Made by a program: the position numbers and the translations under genes | Origin: Lachnospiraceae bacterium | Lineage (GTDB): Bacteria; Bacillota; Clostridia; Lachnospirales; Lachnospiraceae | Direction of reading: 5' to 3' | Assembly (NCBI GenBank): GCA_029054245.1 | Contig: JAIDFQ010000062.1 | Location: forward strand, 1 to 64,000 | DNA length: 64,000 nt | Notes under the pieces: model-generated | Seen by the model: only the letters and a program-made list of their open reading frames with translations | The model's database searches: none | Told to the model about the DNA's origin: nothing | In this document: positions 42,730 through 52,271 of the stretch, one piece after another | How positions within the stretch are numbered: position 1 is the stretch's first letter | Layout: each line of letters starts with the position of its first letter

Positions 42730-44487
42730 CTACCGCTCTCTGGTCACCTTTCCGTTTTCTACCCGGTAGACCATATCGCACTTCTCAATGGTCTGAAGAC
42801 GGTGCGCGATGATAATCAGCGTCTTCTTCCCATGGAGCCGATTAATAGAGTCCATGATTGCCGCTTCCGTTTCATTATCCAGGGCAGAAGTCGCTTCGTC
42901 CAAAACCAGCACCTCCGGATCCTCAAAAAGCGCTCTCGCAATGCCGATTCTCTGTCTCTGACCGCCTGAAATACGGATTCCTCTCTCCCCTATACTGGTA
43001 TCAAGCCCTTCCGGCAAACCTTTCACAAATTCATCCAACTGTGCTTCCCCAAGCGCCCGCCATACCTTATCATCATCAATATCTTCATCAGCAAATCCAA
43101 AGGCAACATTTTTGCGGATGGTAGAATCAATCATAAAAATCGTCTGGGGAATATAACCAATGTTCTTAAGCCATGACTGATAATGCTGCCGCACCTCCAC
43201 TCCATCGGCTAAAATCTGCCCCTCCTGCACATGTAACAGCCCCAGCAGGATGTCCACCACCGTTGTCTTTCCTGCACCGGAAGTTCCCACGATTCCCACT
43301 GCCTGTCCTATGGGAATCTCCATATTAGCATGGTCAAAAATGAGCGTCTCCGTATTGGGATATTTGAAAACAATGTCCTTAAGTAAAATCTTATCCTCAA
43401 TATTGAGCTTTTCCACTTCCATCTTCTTCTGATAGGCGCTTTCATCATACACGATTGACTCGTCCCTGATTTCTTCCTGAAGATTGTCGCTCACTCCCAT
43501 AAAGAACGGCTCGAAGTAAGATATAGAGGTCAGATGGTTATTGATTCTGTTGGCACACGGAATAAGCCGCATCGCCGCCACGCCTAGCGCCACCACTTGA
43601 GGCATGATATCCGTCACCGCTGCTCCGCGCATCAGCTGGAACATCATGTAGAAAATCATGCCTGCTATGGCAAGAGTTTCAATCAGAAGCCTGGGAGTCG
43701 CATTATAGAGATTATACCTCTGCACTGCATTTACATATCCTGCCCCACATTTGGCATATTCATTGATAAAATAATTCTCCTTATTGGCAATCTTAATCTC
43801 TTTAATTCCCATCACAGACTGGTCAATCCACTTATACAGACCGCTGTAATAATCCTGATTTTCCTCTCCCGCCTTTTTCATTATAGGCTTTAAAACACAC
43901 TTAATGACCGCAAGCGCCGCTACCAGCACCACCGTCACCGTAATGGTCATCCAGATATCCGTCACAAAGCTGACGCCCACAAGGCATATAAAAACAATCC
44001 CCTCACTAAAAAGCTGCAAAAGGGACAGAATCAATCCGTACATATTATTCACATCAGAGGTAATACTTCTTTGAATGACAGAAGTGTCGGCGTTCAGATA
44101 ATATTCATAAGGACGCTGCATAAAGTTGATCATCATCCTTCTGGAGGTCGCAAACTGATTGGTATAAACAAACTTGAGCTGCGCCTTCTGCTGAAAAAAC
44201 AAAAAAACATTCTTTAGAACGAAGACCATAATCAGCGCCAGCATCGTGACCGTCATCAAAGTCCTGCTGTCATCATGGGCAATGTGCAAAAGGTCACAGA
44301 ACATCTGAAGATAATCACTTTTTGCTACCGCCTGCTCGTCCAGCACCATCTGCATGACGGGAACGACCATACCCACGCCTGCCGTTTCCAGGATAGCTCC
44401 TATGAGCATCATGAAAACCAGAAATATCATTATTCTTTTCTGCCGCTGATCCAGCAGCACCATTAATTTTTTAAAGATTTTATTCAT
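42730..44487 (-). CDS. ABC transporter, lipid-linked oligosaccharide flippase (PglK-like)
   Basis: A half-transporter of 585 aa with an N-terminal six-helix domain and a C-terminal ATPase: Walker A GTSGAGKTT, Q-loop YIPQTIFMIDSTI, signature RISGGQRQRIGIARAL, Walker B VLVLDEATSAL and H-loop IIAHRL. The membrane domain (VMMLIGAILETAGVGMVVPV and RLIPCANRIN) resembles Campylobacter PglK, which flips undecaprenyl-pyrophosphate glycans. No Wzx is seen in the window, so this is the best flippase candidate for one or both glycan clusters. Confidence 0.88.
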   Translation of the reverse strand: MNKIFKKLMVLLDQRQKRIMIFLVFMMLIGAILETAGVGMVVPVMQMVLDEQAVAKSDYLQMFCDLLHIAHDDSRTLMTVTMLALIMVFVLKNVFLFFQQKAQLKFVYTNQFATSRRMMINFMQRPYEYYLNADTSVIQRSITSDVNNMYGLILSLLQLFSEGIVFICLVGVSFVTDIWMTITVTVVLVAALAVIKCVLKPIMKKAGEENQDYYSGLYKWIDQSVMGIKEIKIANKENYFINEYAKCGAGYVNAVQRYNLYNATPRLLIETLAIAGMIFYMMFQLMRGAAVTDIMPQVVALGVAAMRLIPCANRINNHLTSISYFEPFFMGVSDNLQEEIRDESIVYDESAYQKKMEVEKLNIEDKILLKDIVFKYPNTETLIFDHANMEIPIGQAVGIVGTSGAGKTTVVDILLGLLHVQEGQILADGVEVRQHYQSWLKNIGYIPQTIFMIDSTIRKNVAFGFADEDIDDDKVWRALGEAQLDEFVKGLPEGLDTSIGERGIRISGGQRQRIGIARALFEDPEVLVLDEATSALDNETEAAIMDSINRLHGKKTLIIIAHRLQTIEKCDMVYRVENGKVTRER

Positions 44488-44574
44488 TACTCTTCTTCCA
44501 AATTTTGTATGATTTTAAAAATATCATTCTATTTTACCATAGGTAGAGGGACAAAGCAAATATCGCGCACATAG

Positions 44575-45684
44575 TCAAATTTGTTCGTTCTGTCGGTGAA
44601 TCTCGGGCGATTCATATTTGTCCATAAAATCTTCTCCGAGAAATATTTTTTCTTTTACAAAGGTGATAGCATCGGGAACCGTAAAGACCGTAACTACACG
44701 GTCTAAGGCAAGCCCCTTTACTTCGTTTAATACCTCCATGGGAAATTTCTTATCCAGAACGATATGTTCCGGGAATAATTCTCTGTAGTTAAGCACATCT
44801 CTAGGGTGCGGCTTGATTAAGATCTGTGCCCTTTGCCCGTCAATTTCACCATATTCTTCAATGATATCTCTAAAAATCCGCTTCCTTGTCTCTAAATCGC
44901 AGAGAGGTTCCGAGAGAACCAGTACCTGATGCCCACAGCCCGCGCCAAAGGCAAGGGCGCTTTCCAACTCCTGTCTGTTTTCGATAAAGATAGATACCAA
45001 AATTTCTTTTTCCTTTTCTCCCAGACTTCCTACGAGTTCCCTGCGGGGTCTCTCGATGTATTTGGGGCAGGGATACTGCAAAACAGAGATATCATTGACC
45101 TCCATGTCCAGACAATATTTAGAATACCCATTTTGAATAAAAATAAGGTTTTTTGATGCCATCCATGCTTTCAGCTTAAAATGCCCCCGGTTGTCATAAC
45201 GCGCCGTATCATAGTACCGAATACAGTCAAGCCCATCTTCAAGTGCGTGGTAATAAATCTTGTGGGTACTCAAATAATATCCTATGGGATCGGAATCACA
45301 AAACACATAAATATCCTCATATTCCCTAAGATTTACCGGCACAAAGGGCTCCTGCAGCTTTCCCATCAGTCTGGTATATCTGATTCTGGAAAGCATATTA
45401 ATCACGATATTTCCCCGATCCTTGTGATATTTTGCAAGTTCCGGGAAGAAGCGCTCTTCCTTTTCGTCATAGCAGATTACCTGCTCGAACAAGCCGGACC
45501 GTTCTGCCCTCTCCTTCAGATTTCCAAAATCAGTGGACATTGCGCTGAGCATAAGATGTGCCTGCCCTCTGACTGCGCCGTCACCACTTGCCGGGAGATT
45601 CAATTCCTTCAGGCAGGAAATGTATACATGATAATATGTGTGGCAGATATATATGCGTTTTCCTGACTTTCTTTCTTTTTTCAC
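44575..45684 (-). CDS. Sialyltransferase-like glycosyltransferase (GT52/polysialyltransferase type)
   Basis: The 369-aa protein shows the two motifs of bacterial sialyltransferases: an acidic-Gly motif in YYHALEDGLDCI and the HP motif in ILIKPHPRDVLNYRELFP. The N terminus IYICHTYYHVYISCL is also typical of the GT52 group. It would transfer a nonulosonate from its CMP form. This fits the neighbouring divergent operon, which makes a CMP-pseudaminic-acid-like sugar. It is the first gene of the leftward operon; the GTG start has AAGGAG 11 nt upstream, which is a rather long spacing. Confidence 0.78.
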   Translation of the reverse strand: MKKERKSGKRIYICHTYYHVYISCLKELNLPASGDGAVRGQAHLMLSAMSTDFGNLKERAERSGLFEQVICYDEKEERFFPELAKYHKDRGNIVINMLSRIRYTRLMGKLQEPFVPVNLREYEDIYVFCDSDPIGYYLSTHKIYYHALEDGLDCIRYYDTARYDNRGHFKLKAWMASKNLIFIQNGYSKYCLDMEVNDISVLQYPCPKYIERPRRELVGSLGEKEKEILVSIFIENRQELESALAFGAGCGHQVLVLSEPLCDLETRKRIFRDIIEEYGEIDGQRAQILIKPHPRDVLNYRELFPEHIVLDKKFPMEVLNEVKGLALDRVVTVFTVPDAITFVKEKIFLGEDFMDKYESPEIHRQNEQI

Positions 45685-45742
45685 TTTAGCCTAAGCTCCT
45701 TGCACCTAATTTATGTATGAATTTGCAACCTATTCCGTAACA

Positions 45743-45772
45743 ATATTATCATAGATTTTTGCCTAACTGCAA
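45743..45772 (-). promoter_or_regulatory. Candidate promoter of the leftward glycan operon
   Basis: On the minus strand TTGCAG, 18 bp, TAATAT. It lies about 60 bp upstream of the 45684 start. Confidence 0.45.
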
Positions 45773-45789
45773 TTCCTTTTAATTACAGT

Positions 45790-45819
45790 TTGCGGAAGCC
45801 CAAGGTATTGGTGTATAAT
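45790..45819 (+). promoter_or_regulatory. Promoter of the pseF operon
   Basis: TTGCGG, 18 bp, perfect TATAAT at 45814-45819, then a leader of about 30 nt and AAAGGAG before the ATG at 45855. The two divergent glycan operons share this 170-bp region. Confidence 0.6.
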
Positions 45820-45854
45820 CGGAAGTGTTAAATTGTAGATTAAAGGAGCACAAT

Positions 45855-46568
45855 ATGAAAGGCAAAAAACTGGCTATCATCACTGCCAGGGGCGGCAGTA
45901 AACGGATTCCCAGAAAGAACATCAAGGATTTCTGCGGCAGACCCATCCTGTCCTATTCCATAGAGGCGGCAAAGGAAGCTGCTGTTTTTGACGAAATCAT
46001 GGTTTCCACCGATGATGAGGAAATTGCGCGGGTAGCAAAGGCTTTCGGTGCAAGTGTTCCCTTTTTCCGCTCTAAGGAAAATGCGGGGGATTACGCTTCT
46101 ACCGATGATGTGATCATGGAAGTTCTGAAATCTTATAGGGAAATCGGACAGTCCTTTGATGCTTTTTGCTGCATTTATCCCACAGCCCCCTTTTTAACCG
46201 GCAATCGGCTCAAAGGCGCCATGGCGCTTTTAGATGCTGCTGATTCCGTCATGCCCGTGGTGCCTTTTTCTTACCCGCCGCAGAGAGGTCTGATCATCAA
46301 CGGACACGGTCTTTTAGAAAGACAATTTCCTGAATATGCCGCGGCGCGCAGCCAGGATCTTCCAAAAATTTACCACGACTGCGGACAGTTTTATGCCTGC
46401 CGGACAAAAGCATTTTTAGCCGCCGGCACGACCGATGTAGAAAATCTCCTCCCCCTTGTCCTTTCCGAACTCGAAGTGCAGGACATTGATACCCCGGAAG
46501 ATTGGGCATTGGCGGAGATCAAATATGACCTGCAAAAGAACAGGCAATTACAAGGCGAACTGCCTTAA
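45855..46568 (+). CDS. pseF: CMP-pseudaminic acid cytidylyltransferase
   Basis: Activates the nonulosonate with CTP. The 237-aa protein has the nucleotide-binding start IITARGGSKRIPRKNIKDFCG, MVSTDDEEIARVAKAFGA and CCIYPTAPFLTG, all typical of the NeuA/PseF family. The PseF subtype is chosen because PseI, PseG and PseC homologues lie nearby. The ATG at 45855 follows AAAGGAG with a 6-nt spacing; codons before it fall between promoter and site. First gene of a four-gene rightward operon. Confidence 0.92.
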   Translation: MKGKKLAIITARGGSKRIPRKNIKDFCGRPILSYSIEAAKEAAVFDEIMVSTDDEEIARVAKAFGASVPFFRSKENAGDYASTDDVIMEVLKSYREIGQSFDAFCCIYPTAPFLTGNRLKGAMALLDAADSVMPVVPFSYPPQRGLIINGHGLLERQFPEYAAARSQDLPKIYHDCGQFYACRTKAFLAAGTTDVENLLPLVLSELEVQDIDTPEDWALAEIKYDLQKNRQLQGELP

Positions 46569-46590
46569 ATACTTCAATACGGAGGAAATT

Positions 46591-47790
46591 ATGAAGCAGC
46601 TTCAAACACCTTTTTACAGAATAAAAGAAAAAGATTTATTTTATGACGTCACTCTTTTAAAGGAATCCCTTGAAAAAAACTGGGGAAATTACATCGTAGG
46701 GTATTCTGTTAAAACAAATGCCCTTCCCTGGCTGCTTACTTATATGAAGAACCAGGGATTTTACGCAGAAGTAGTATCAAAAACGGAATATGATCTTGCA
46801 AGCCGGCTTGGTTTTTCAGGGAAGCAGATCATCTATAACGGTCCCATCAAGGATAAAAAGGTTTTCGAGACGGTTCTGCTTGCAGGCGGATTTATTAATC
46901 TGGATTCCAATTACGAACTTGACTGGATGGAAGAATTGAGCACGCTTTATCCCAACCGACATTTCAGAATTGGTCTGCGCATCAACTGTGACCTCGCCGC
47001 CATCTGCCCGGATGAGACGCTTGCAGAAGAAGAAGGGGGACGGTTTGGCTACTGTTATGAAAACGGCGTGTTTAAGTCTGCCCTCGACAGGCTGTGTGCC
47101 CTGCCCAATGTGTGGGTATCAGGACTTCACCTGCATTCCTCCACCAAGTCCCGCACAGTGCATGTATTCGGCGCTCTAGCGAAAATGGCAGTAAAAATTG
47201 CGGAAGAATATGATCTTTCCTTGGATTACGTAGATATGGGCGGCGGTTATTTCGGCGGCAGGGATGATAAGCCGGATTACCGGGATTACTTTGCCGAAAT
47301 CTGCAAAGAACTTTCCGTTCGCTTTGACCCGCAAAAGACCACTTTAATTGCCGAGCCCGGCGTCTCCTTGATTTCAAGAGCTTCCACCTTTGAAACCTCC
47401 GTGATTGACATAAAGGATATCCGCGGGCGGAAATTTGTGGTGACAGATGGCAGCCGCACCAATTTAAATCCGTTGGTGACAAGACACGTTTATCCTCATC
47501 ATATAGAATATAGCTCTGACGCCGCTGCAAGAAACAGGGAACCTAGCCAGTGGATTTGCGGCGCAACATGCATGGAATATGACAGGTTATTTGAAATAAC
47601 AGATGGTACAGCGCTTATCCCCGGTGATAAGATTATTTACGATACGGCAGGGGGCTATACCATGTGCCTGAATCCACTGTTTATCAATTATTTCCCTGCT
47701 GTTTATGTAGAACATGAGGATGGATCGATTTTTACCGCCAGAGATGCCTGGACAAATGAAGAATACCTTCAAAAGAACCATATAGAGTAA
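46591..47790 (+). CDS. PLP-dependent decarboxylase (LysA/ornithine decarboxylase 2 fold)
   Basis: A 399-aa fold-III PLP enzyme. The PLP lysine is in VGYSVKTNALPWLL, HLHSSTKSR lines the barrel, DYVDMGGGYFGG binds the phosphate, and CGATCMEYD with YDTAGGYTMCLNPLFINYFP supplies the second active-site half. It resembles diaminopimelate or related amino-acid decarboxylases but sits between pseF and pseI. Its job there is unknown; it may make an amine that decorates the nonulosonate, perhaps joined by one of the ATP-grasp enzymes. The ATG at 46591 has GGAGG upstream. Confidence 0.85.
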   Translation: MKQLQTPFYRIKEKDLFYDVTLLKESLEKNWGNYIVGYSVKTNALPWLLTYMKNQGFYAEVVSKTEYDLASRLGFSGKQIIYNGPIKDKKVFETVLLAGGFINLDSNYELDWMEELSTLYPNRHFRIGLRINCDLAAICPDETLAEEEGGRFGYCYENGVFKSALDRLCALPNVWVSGLHLHSSTKSRTVHVFGALAKMAVKIAEEYDLSLDYVDMGGGYFGGRDDKPDYRDYFAEICKELSVRFDPQKTTLIAEPGVSLISRASTFETSVIDIKDIRGRKFVVTDGSRTNLNPLVTRHVYPHHIEYSSDAAARNREPSQWICGATCMEYDRLFEITDGTALIPGDKIIYDTAGGYTMCLNPLFINYFPAVYVEHEDGSIFTARDAWTNEEYLQKNHIE

Positions 47791-47803
47791 CAGGAGACAT
47801 TAT

Positions 47804-48856
47804 ATGAATAAAGAGATTAAAATTGGCTCCCACATAATAAGCCAGCATTCACCGGTGTTCATCGTCGCAGAATTATCTGCCAACCATAATCAGGATTACA
47901 ACCGCGCTGTAGAGATTCTTCACGCGGCAAAAGAAGCCGGCGCCGATGCTGTAAAACTGCAGACTTATACCGCAGACACAATTACCATTGACTGCGACGA
48001 TCCCTGTTTTCAAATAAAGGAAGGCACCATTTGGGATGGGACTACACTTTATAAGCTCTATCAACAGGCATACACGCCTTGGGAATGGCAGCCGGGGCTG
48101 ATGGAAGAAGCTTCCCGGCTTGGGCTTATATGCTTTTCCTCTCCCTTCGACCTTTCCTCAGTGGACTTTCTTGAGCAGATGCATGTACCTGCTTACAAGA
48201 TTGCTTCTTATGAAATTAACGATATTCCCCTGATCCGGAAGATTGCCAAACTGCACAAGCCAATGATCTTTGCCACAGGCATTGCCTACCCGGAAGATAT
48301 TGAGCGGGCGCTTTCCGTCTGCAAAGAAGAAGAAAACGAAGACGTGATTCTCCTTAAATGTGTATCCTCTTATCCCACTCCTTATGAAGACGTGAACTTA
48401 AATGTCATCCCCACCTTAGCACAGACTTATGACTGTCTGGTGGGAATTTCCGATCACACCATGGGAAGCATTGTCTCTGCCGGTTCCATTGCACTGGGCG
48501 TCAAAATGGTGGAAAAACATTTTACCCTGCGCCGGTCAGACGGCGGACCAGACGGAGCATTTTCCATGGAACCGGAAGAGTTCTCCCAGATGGTAAAGGA
48601 TATCAGAATCATGGAAAAGGCACTGGGAAGCAGAGAATATAAGCTTACTCCCACACAAGAGTTGGAGCATGGCGGTTCCCGTTCCTTATTTGTGGTAAAA
48701 GATATTGCCAAAGGGGAAACTCTGACGCCCGAAAACATACGCTCCATCCGTCCGGGTAACGGTCTCCACACCATGTACTACGAAGAAGTGCTCGGCAAAA
48801 CGGCAAAAACATTCTTACGGAAAGGAACGCCGCTTCAATGGGAATTCATCCAATAA
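47804..48856 (+). CDS. pseI: Pseudaminic acid synthase
   Basis: Condenses 2,4-diacetamido-2,4,6-trideoxy-L-altrose with phosphoenolpyruvate. The 350-aa NeuB-family protein has IVAELSANHNQDYNRAVEIL, LYQQAYTPWEWQPGLMEEA (a PseI-type stretch), KIASYEINDIPLI, GISDHTMGS, and a C-terminal antifreeze-like SAF domain (SLFVVKDIAKGETLTPENIR). It starts 13 bp after the decarboxylase stop. The TPWEWQ motif separates it from sialic and legionaminic acid synthases. Confidence 0.94.
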   Translation: MNKEIKIGSHIISQHSPVFIVAELSANHNQDYNRAVEILHAAKEAGADAVKLQTYTADTITIDCDDPCFQIKEGTIWDGTTLYKLYQQAYTPWEWQPGLMEEASRLGLICFSSPFDLSSVDFLEQMHVPAYKIASYEINDIPLIRKIAKLHKPMIFATGIAYPEDIERALSVCKEEENEDVILLKCVSSYPTPYEDVNLNVIPTLAQTYDCLVGISDHTMGSIVSAGSIALGVKMVEKHFTLRRSDGGPDGAFSMEPEEFSQMVKDIRIMEKALGSREYKLTPTQELEHGGSRSLFVVKDIAKGETLTPENIRSIRPGNGLHTMYYEEVLGKTAKTFLRKGTPLQWEFIQ

Positions 48857-50007
48857 TCTACATCCGAACAGACGGCAATGCCAAAATAGCGTCCGGGCAT
48901 CTGGTACGCTGTTTTTCTATCGCCCTTGCCTGCCGGGCGCTGAAAATGAAGGTTCACTTCCTCGTCTCTGACAAGGAAAGCCGCCTCTTGCTTGAAGGAA
49001 TTGTCGGTTCCAATGCAGGTTTTACTATTACCCAGCTGGAAACCGCCGCTTATGACTTTCTTGAGAGGGAACTCCCGGAAGTGCTTTCCCTCCTTTCCCC
49101 CCACACCTGCAGCCCTTCCGTTCCATCTGACTGCACGCCATTTGCCCCCCAAAAGCCCATTTTTCTGCTTGATTCCTATTATGTTACTGAAAAATATTTA
49201 TCATCCTTAAGACCTTACGCGAAAACAGCCTATTTGGATGATTTGCGCCTTTTTGATTACCCTGTTGACCTTATCATCAACTATGACGTGATTCCTGATG
49301 ATAAGATGGAGTCTTACAAGTCTGCCTACCAAAATGCAGGGCAGCTCCTTTTAGGCGCCTCCTATACTCCCCTTCGCGACCAATTCCGAAACCAGCATAC
49401 TTCTGTCCGCGAAAAAGCATCTGACATCCTCATCACCTCAGGCGGCAGCGATTCCCTGCACTTTTGCCTGCGTCTGGTTTCCCAGATTGCCAACGCCTTC
49501 CGACCCGACAACTTAACTTGGCCCCCGTCCATGGCGGTCCTTGCCAATATGAATTTTCATGTTGTAATTGGGAGATTAAATGAAGATAAAGAACAACTAT
49601 ACCGACTTGCAAAGGATTTTTCCTTTTTAACACTTCACGAAAATGTACAGGACATGGCTGCACTTATGGTTAAATGCGATCTTGCCGTGTCCGCTGCAGG
49701 CACTACTTTATATGAGCTCTGCGCCCTTGGTATTCCTGCCATCAGCTTTGTTATGGCAGACAATCAGTTAGACTGTGCTTACGCATTCGATGCAGCAAAC
49801 ACAATCCCCTGCGCCGGAGACCTGCGCACATCTGCTGATGAAGTTTTCAAAAATATTCTTCATTATATTGCAGACGCCTCCGCTCCATCTGAAAATTCCT
49901 ACCTCCAAAGAGTAGCCGTACATGACAGAATGGTAAAACTTGTTGACAAAGACGGCTCTGCCCGCATAGCCCACGCTTTACTGAGTCTATGTTCACATAA
50001 AAAATAG
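48838..50007 (+). CDS. pseG: UDP-2,4-diacetamido-2,4,6-trideoxy-beta-L-altropyranose hydrolase
   Basis: Removes UDP from the PseH product to release the sugar used by PseI. The 389-aa GT-B-like protein starts IYIRTDGNAKIASGHLVRCF, with the catalytic His in the SGHLVRC motif, and has FLLDSYYVTEKYL, TSGGSD and AAGTTLYELCALGIPAI. It overlaps pseI by 19 bp, so it is coupled. A proline/cysteine-rich insert (about residues 85-105) is unusual for PseG. The gene ends 15 bp inside the convergent ATP-grasp gene. Confidence 0.92.
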   Translation: MGIHPIIYIRTDGNAKIASGHLVRCFSIALACRALKMKVHFLVSDKESRLLLEGIVGSNAGFTITQLETAAYDFLERELPEVLSLLSPHTCSPSVPSDCTPFAPQKPIFLLDSYYVTEKYLSSLRPYAKTAYLDDLRLFDYPVDLIINYDVIPDDKMESYKSAYQNAGQLLLGASYTPLRDQFRNQHTSVREKASDILITSGGSDSLHFCLRLVSQIANAFRPDNLTWPPSMAVLANMNFHVVIGRLNEDKEQLYRLAKDFSFLTLHENVQDMAALMVKCDLAVSAAGTTLYELCALGIPAISFVMADNQLDCAYAFDAANTIPCAGDLRTSADEVFKNILHYIADASAPSENSYLQRVAVHDRMVKLVDKDGSARIAHALLSLCSHKK

Positions 50008-51153
50008 ACCCTTTAACATTTCTGCCTGGTTATGCAGGAAAGCGGCATCCTTACCTTCCAATACAAAGTACCCGCGCCCCATGACAGAATGACCATCCGA
50101 TACAGGCGCTAAATCCTCTCCTTCCTTTATCTGGCAATTCCATGCTGCCAGATGTGCATCAAGAACATTCTCCACCTGTTTTACATCAGGGACAGCCGTT
50201 ACCTTTCCCTGCATATCAAAATAATGGATCATCATAGACTTCGTTTGTTCCGGCACAAAACTATACGGACGCCCCAGCCGATACCTTATATATTCCTCCG
50301 CCATATCCACCCCTGTGCACAAAGGTGTAAACAGATTATGCAGATTATGACCGGAAGGTCTCGCAGAAATTTCTATGGCGAAAGGATCCTTTTCTCCCCG
50401 TATAAGGTCTGCATGCAGGAGGCATTCATTCAGTTCGAGACATTCGATTACATTTTTCATGTATTTTTGTACCTGCTGCCAGAATGCATCTGTCGGCGGA
50501 ACAGAATAATAGCCGACCGCCTGCCTGGCGGGAGGGGGTGTATTTTCTTTTCTGCGGAGCAAAATCATCCAGAAACCATCTTTCGTCACGGCTCCGTCCA
50601 CGCCGTATTCCTCGCCTTGAGCGCATTCCTCCAGTACATAGGGTTCACCCTCCGTTTCCGCAAGCGCTTTCTCTAGGTCTTCCATGCAAGCGAGCATAAA
50701 AAGCCCCCTGCTTCCTGAACCGTATCTTGGCTTTAAAATCGCCGGAAACGAAATATGAATCTGGCTCAAGTCAGCCCTTCCTCCATCAACTGGATAGCAT
50801 TGGCAGTTGCGCAGCCCCTGACTGCTCAGTCTTTGATGAAACTTCCATTTATCAGTGCATAACACTGCCGCTTTCTTACTGATTCCTGGCAGCTTTAGCG
50901 CATCATTGGCTGCTCCTATGGTAGTCAGATATCTTCCAATAGGTACCGTCAATATAAAATCCGGCTTCTCCTGCCGAAGCGCCTGTATCGTACTTTCCTC
51001 GTCAGAAATATCTGTGATAAGCGGTATATCTGCATATTTCAGCCCTTCTGCCTTTGGGTTCCCGTCCAATGCCACCACATCAAGTCCATATTCATGAACC
51101 TTTTGAATCGTATGAACAGCCTCCCCACTGGCACCTATAATTGCTGCTTTCAT
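49993..51153 (-). CDS. ATP-grasp domain protein of the nonulosonate cluster
   Basis: The 386-aa protein has a biotin-carboxylase-like N domain (KAAIIGASGEAVHTIQKV), ATP-binding FPAILKPRYGSGSRGLFML, YVLEECAQGEEYGVDGAV, and a metal-binding end FAIEISARPSGHNLHNLFTP. Such ligases attach amino acids or other acids. Its convergent contact with pseG and same-strand run with pseC suggest that it modifies the sugar or its precursor. The substrate is not deducible. Confidence 0.85.
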   Translation of the reverse strand: MKAAIIGASGEAVHTIQKVHEYGLDVVALDGNPKAEGLKYADIPLITDISDEESTIQALRQEKPDFILTVPIGRYLTTIGAANDALKLPGISKKAAVLCTDKWKFHQRLSSQGLRNCQCYPVDGGRADLSQIHISFPAILKPRYGSGSRGLFMLACMEDLEKALAETEGEPYVLEECAQGEEYGVDGAVTKDGFWMILLRRKENTPPPARQAVGYYSVPPTDAFWQQVQKYMKNVIECLELNECLLHADLIRGEKDPFAIEISARPSGHNLHNLFTPLCTGVDMAEEYIRYRLGRPYSFVPEQTKSMMIHYFDMQGKVTAVPDVKQVENVLDAHLAAWNCQIKEGEDLAPVSDGHSVMGRGYFVLEGKDAAFLHNQAEMLKGLFFM

Positions 51154-52205
51154 TTTCCCGCCTTTCTCTCTGCCGCTTTATTTTTGAGTCTTTTCCTCAA
51201 TTTGCGGTATGACCACAGTGCCTTATAATAGAGCATAAAGTACAGGGTGGATTTCATATGCATTTTAATCAGCCTGCGCTCCTCTGCATGAACCCGTTCC
51301 TGATAATAGGGATTCTCCATAAAATTCGGAAAGGTCTTTTTCATCTCCCTGCCAAGGTCTTTTACAAATCCATACTTCTTTTTCTTTACACCCATCATGT
51401 AAGAAAACAAGGTGTTGACATAAAAAAGTGTGGTGAAGCTGCTTTCTATCTCAGGATAATATTCCTCAAGAAAGCCGAACTGCTTCGCCTCCCTTATCAT
51501 CACCCTAGCCGCCTCCATACGGTCCTCACAGCGCTTTTGGGTAATCGTGTGGACGGTGGAGGTATCGTGCTGATAATAATAATAAAGCGGCTCTTCCAGA
51601 TACTCAAAGCGCTTTGCCCGCAGCATCCACGAATTGCTGATGGCATTATCCTCATAAAAAATATGTTCCGGGAAACGGTTGGGAAAATCAAAAATGATAT
51701 GACGTCTATAGATTTTTACCACCAGGCTTCCGCTGTCCAAAATCAGCGACCTGTATTTTTCTTTCGTTAGGACACCGGATTGTGCCTGCGTATTATTGTG
51801 CACTACCTGACCAATCTCCATGCTGTGTTCATGAGTGAGATGATAATCGCAGCCTACAATATCCGCTCCGGTTTCCTCCCCTCGCGCAAGGAGTCTTTCA
51901 TAAAAATCAGGTGTCACCCAGTCATCACTGTCTATAAAACCGATCCAATCACCTTTTGCCATTTCCAGACCTAAGTTTTTGGCGCCCCCCTGCTTCTTGT
52001 TGACCGGCGAAGCAATCACATGAATTTTATCCGCATATTTCTGTTCATAGCCGCGCAGAATTGCCAACGAATCATCTGTGGAACAATCATCCACCGCGAT
52101 AATTTCATAATCTGCTATGGTCTGATTCACCAGTGAATCAAGGCACCAGGCAAGCTTATCCTGCGCTGCCATATTATAAACAGGTACAATTACGCTCAGC
52201 TTCAT
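51150..52205 (-). CDS. Family 2 glycosyltransferase
   Basis: A 351-aa GT-A enzyme: VIVPVYNMAAQDKLAWCLDS, the nucleotide-sugar site AVDDCSTDDSLAI, and metal-binding WIGFIDSDDWV. The C terminus is basic (RKLRKRLKNKAAERKAGK), suiting contact with the membrane. It overlaps the ATP-grasp gene by 4 bp. It probably builds the glycan that carries the nonulosonate. Confidence 0.88.
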   Translation of the reverse strand: MKLSVIVPVYNMAAQDKLAWCLDSLVNQTIADYEIIAVDDCSTDDSLAILRGYEQKYADKIHVIASPVNKKQGGAKNLGLEMAKGDWIGFIDSDDWVTPDFYERLLARGEETGADIVGCDYHLTHEHSMEIGQVVHNNTQAQSGVLTKEKYRSLILDSGSLVVKIYRRHIIFDFPNRFPEHIFYEDNAISNSWMLRAKRFEYLEEPLYYYYQHDTSTVHTITQKRCEDRMEAARVMIREAKQFGFLEEYYPEIESSFTTLFYVNTLFSYMMGVKKKKYGFVKDLGREMKKTFPNFMENPYYQERVHAEERRLIKMHMKSTLYFMLYYKALWSYRKLRKRLKNKAAERKAGK

Positions 52206-52271
52206 CCAATGTTCTCCCTTTCACGGCTGCAAGATGCCTCAATCGTAACAGTTAAGCCTACAGCTTCCCTG

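Noticed and set aside
45855-50007. Legionaminic or sialic acid pathway
   Set aside because: The TPWEWQ stretch in the synthase and the PseG and PseC homologues point to the pseudaminic branch; no NeuC-type epimerase is present.
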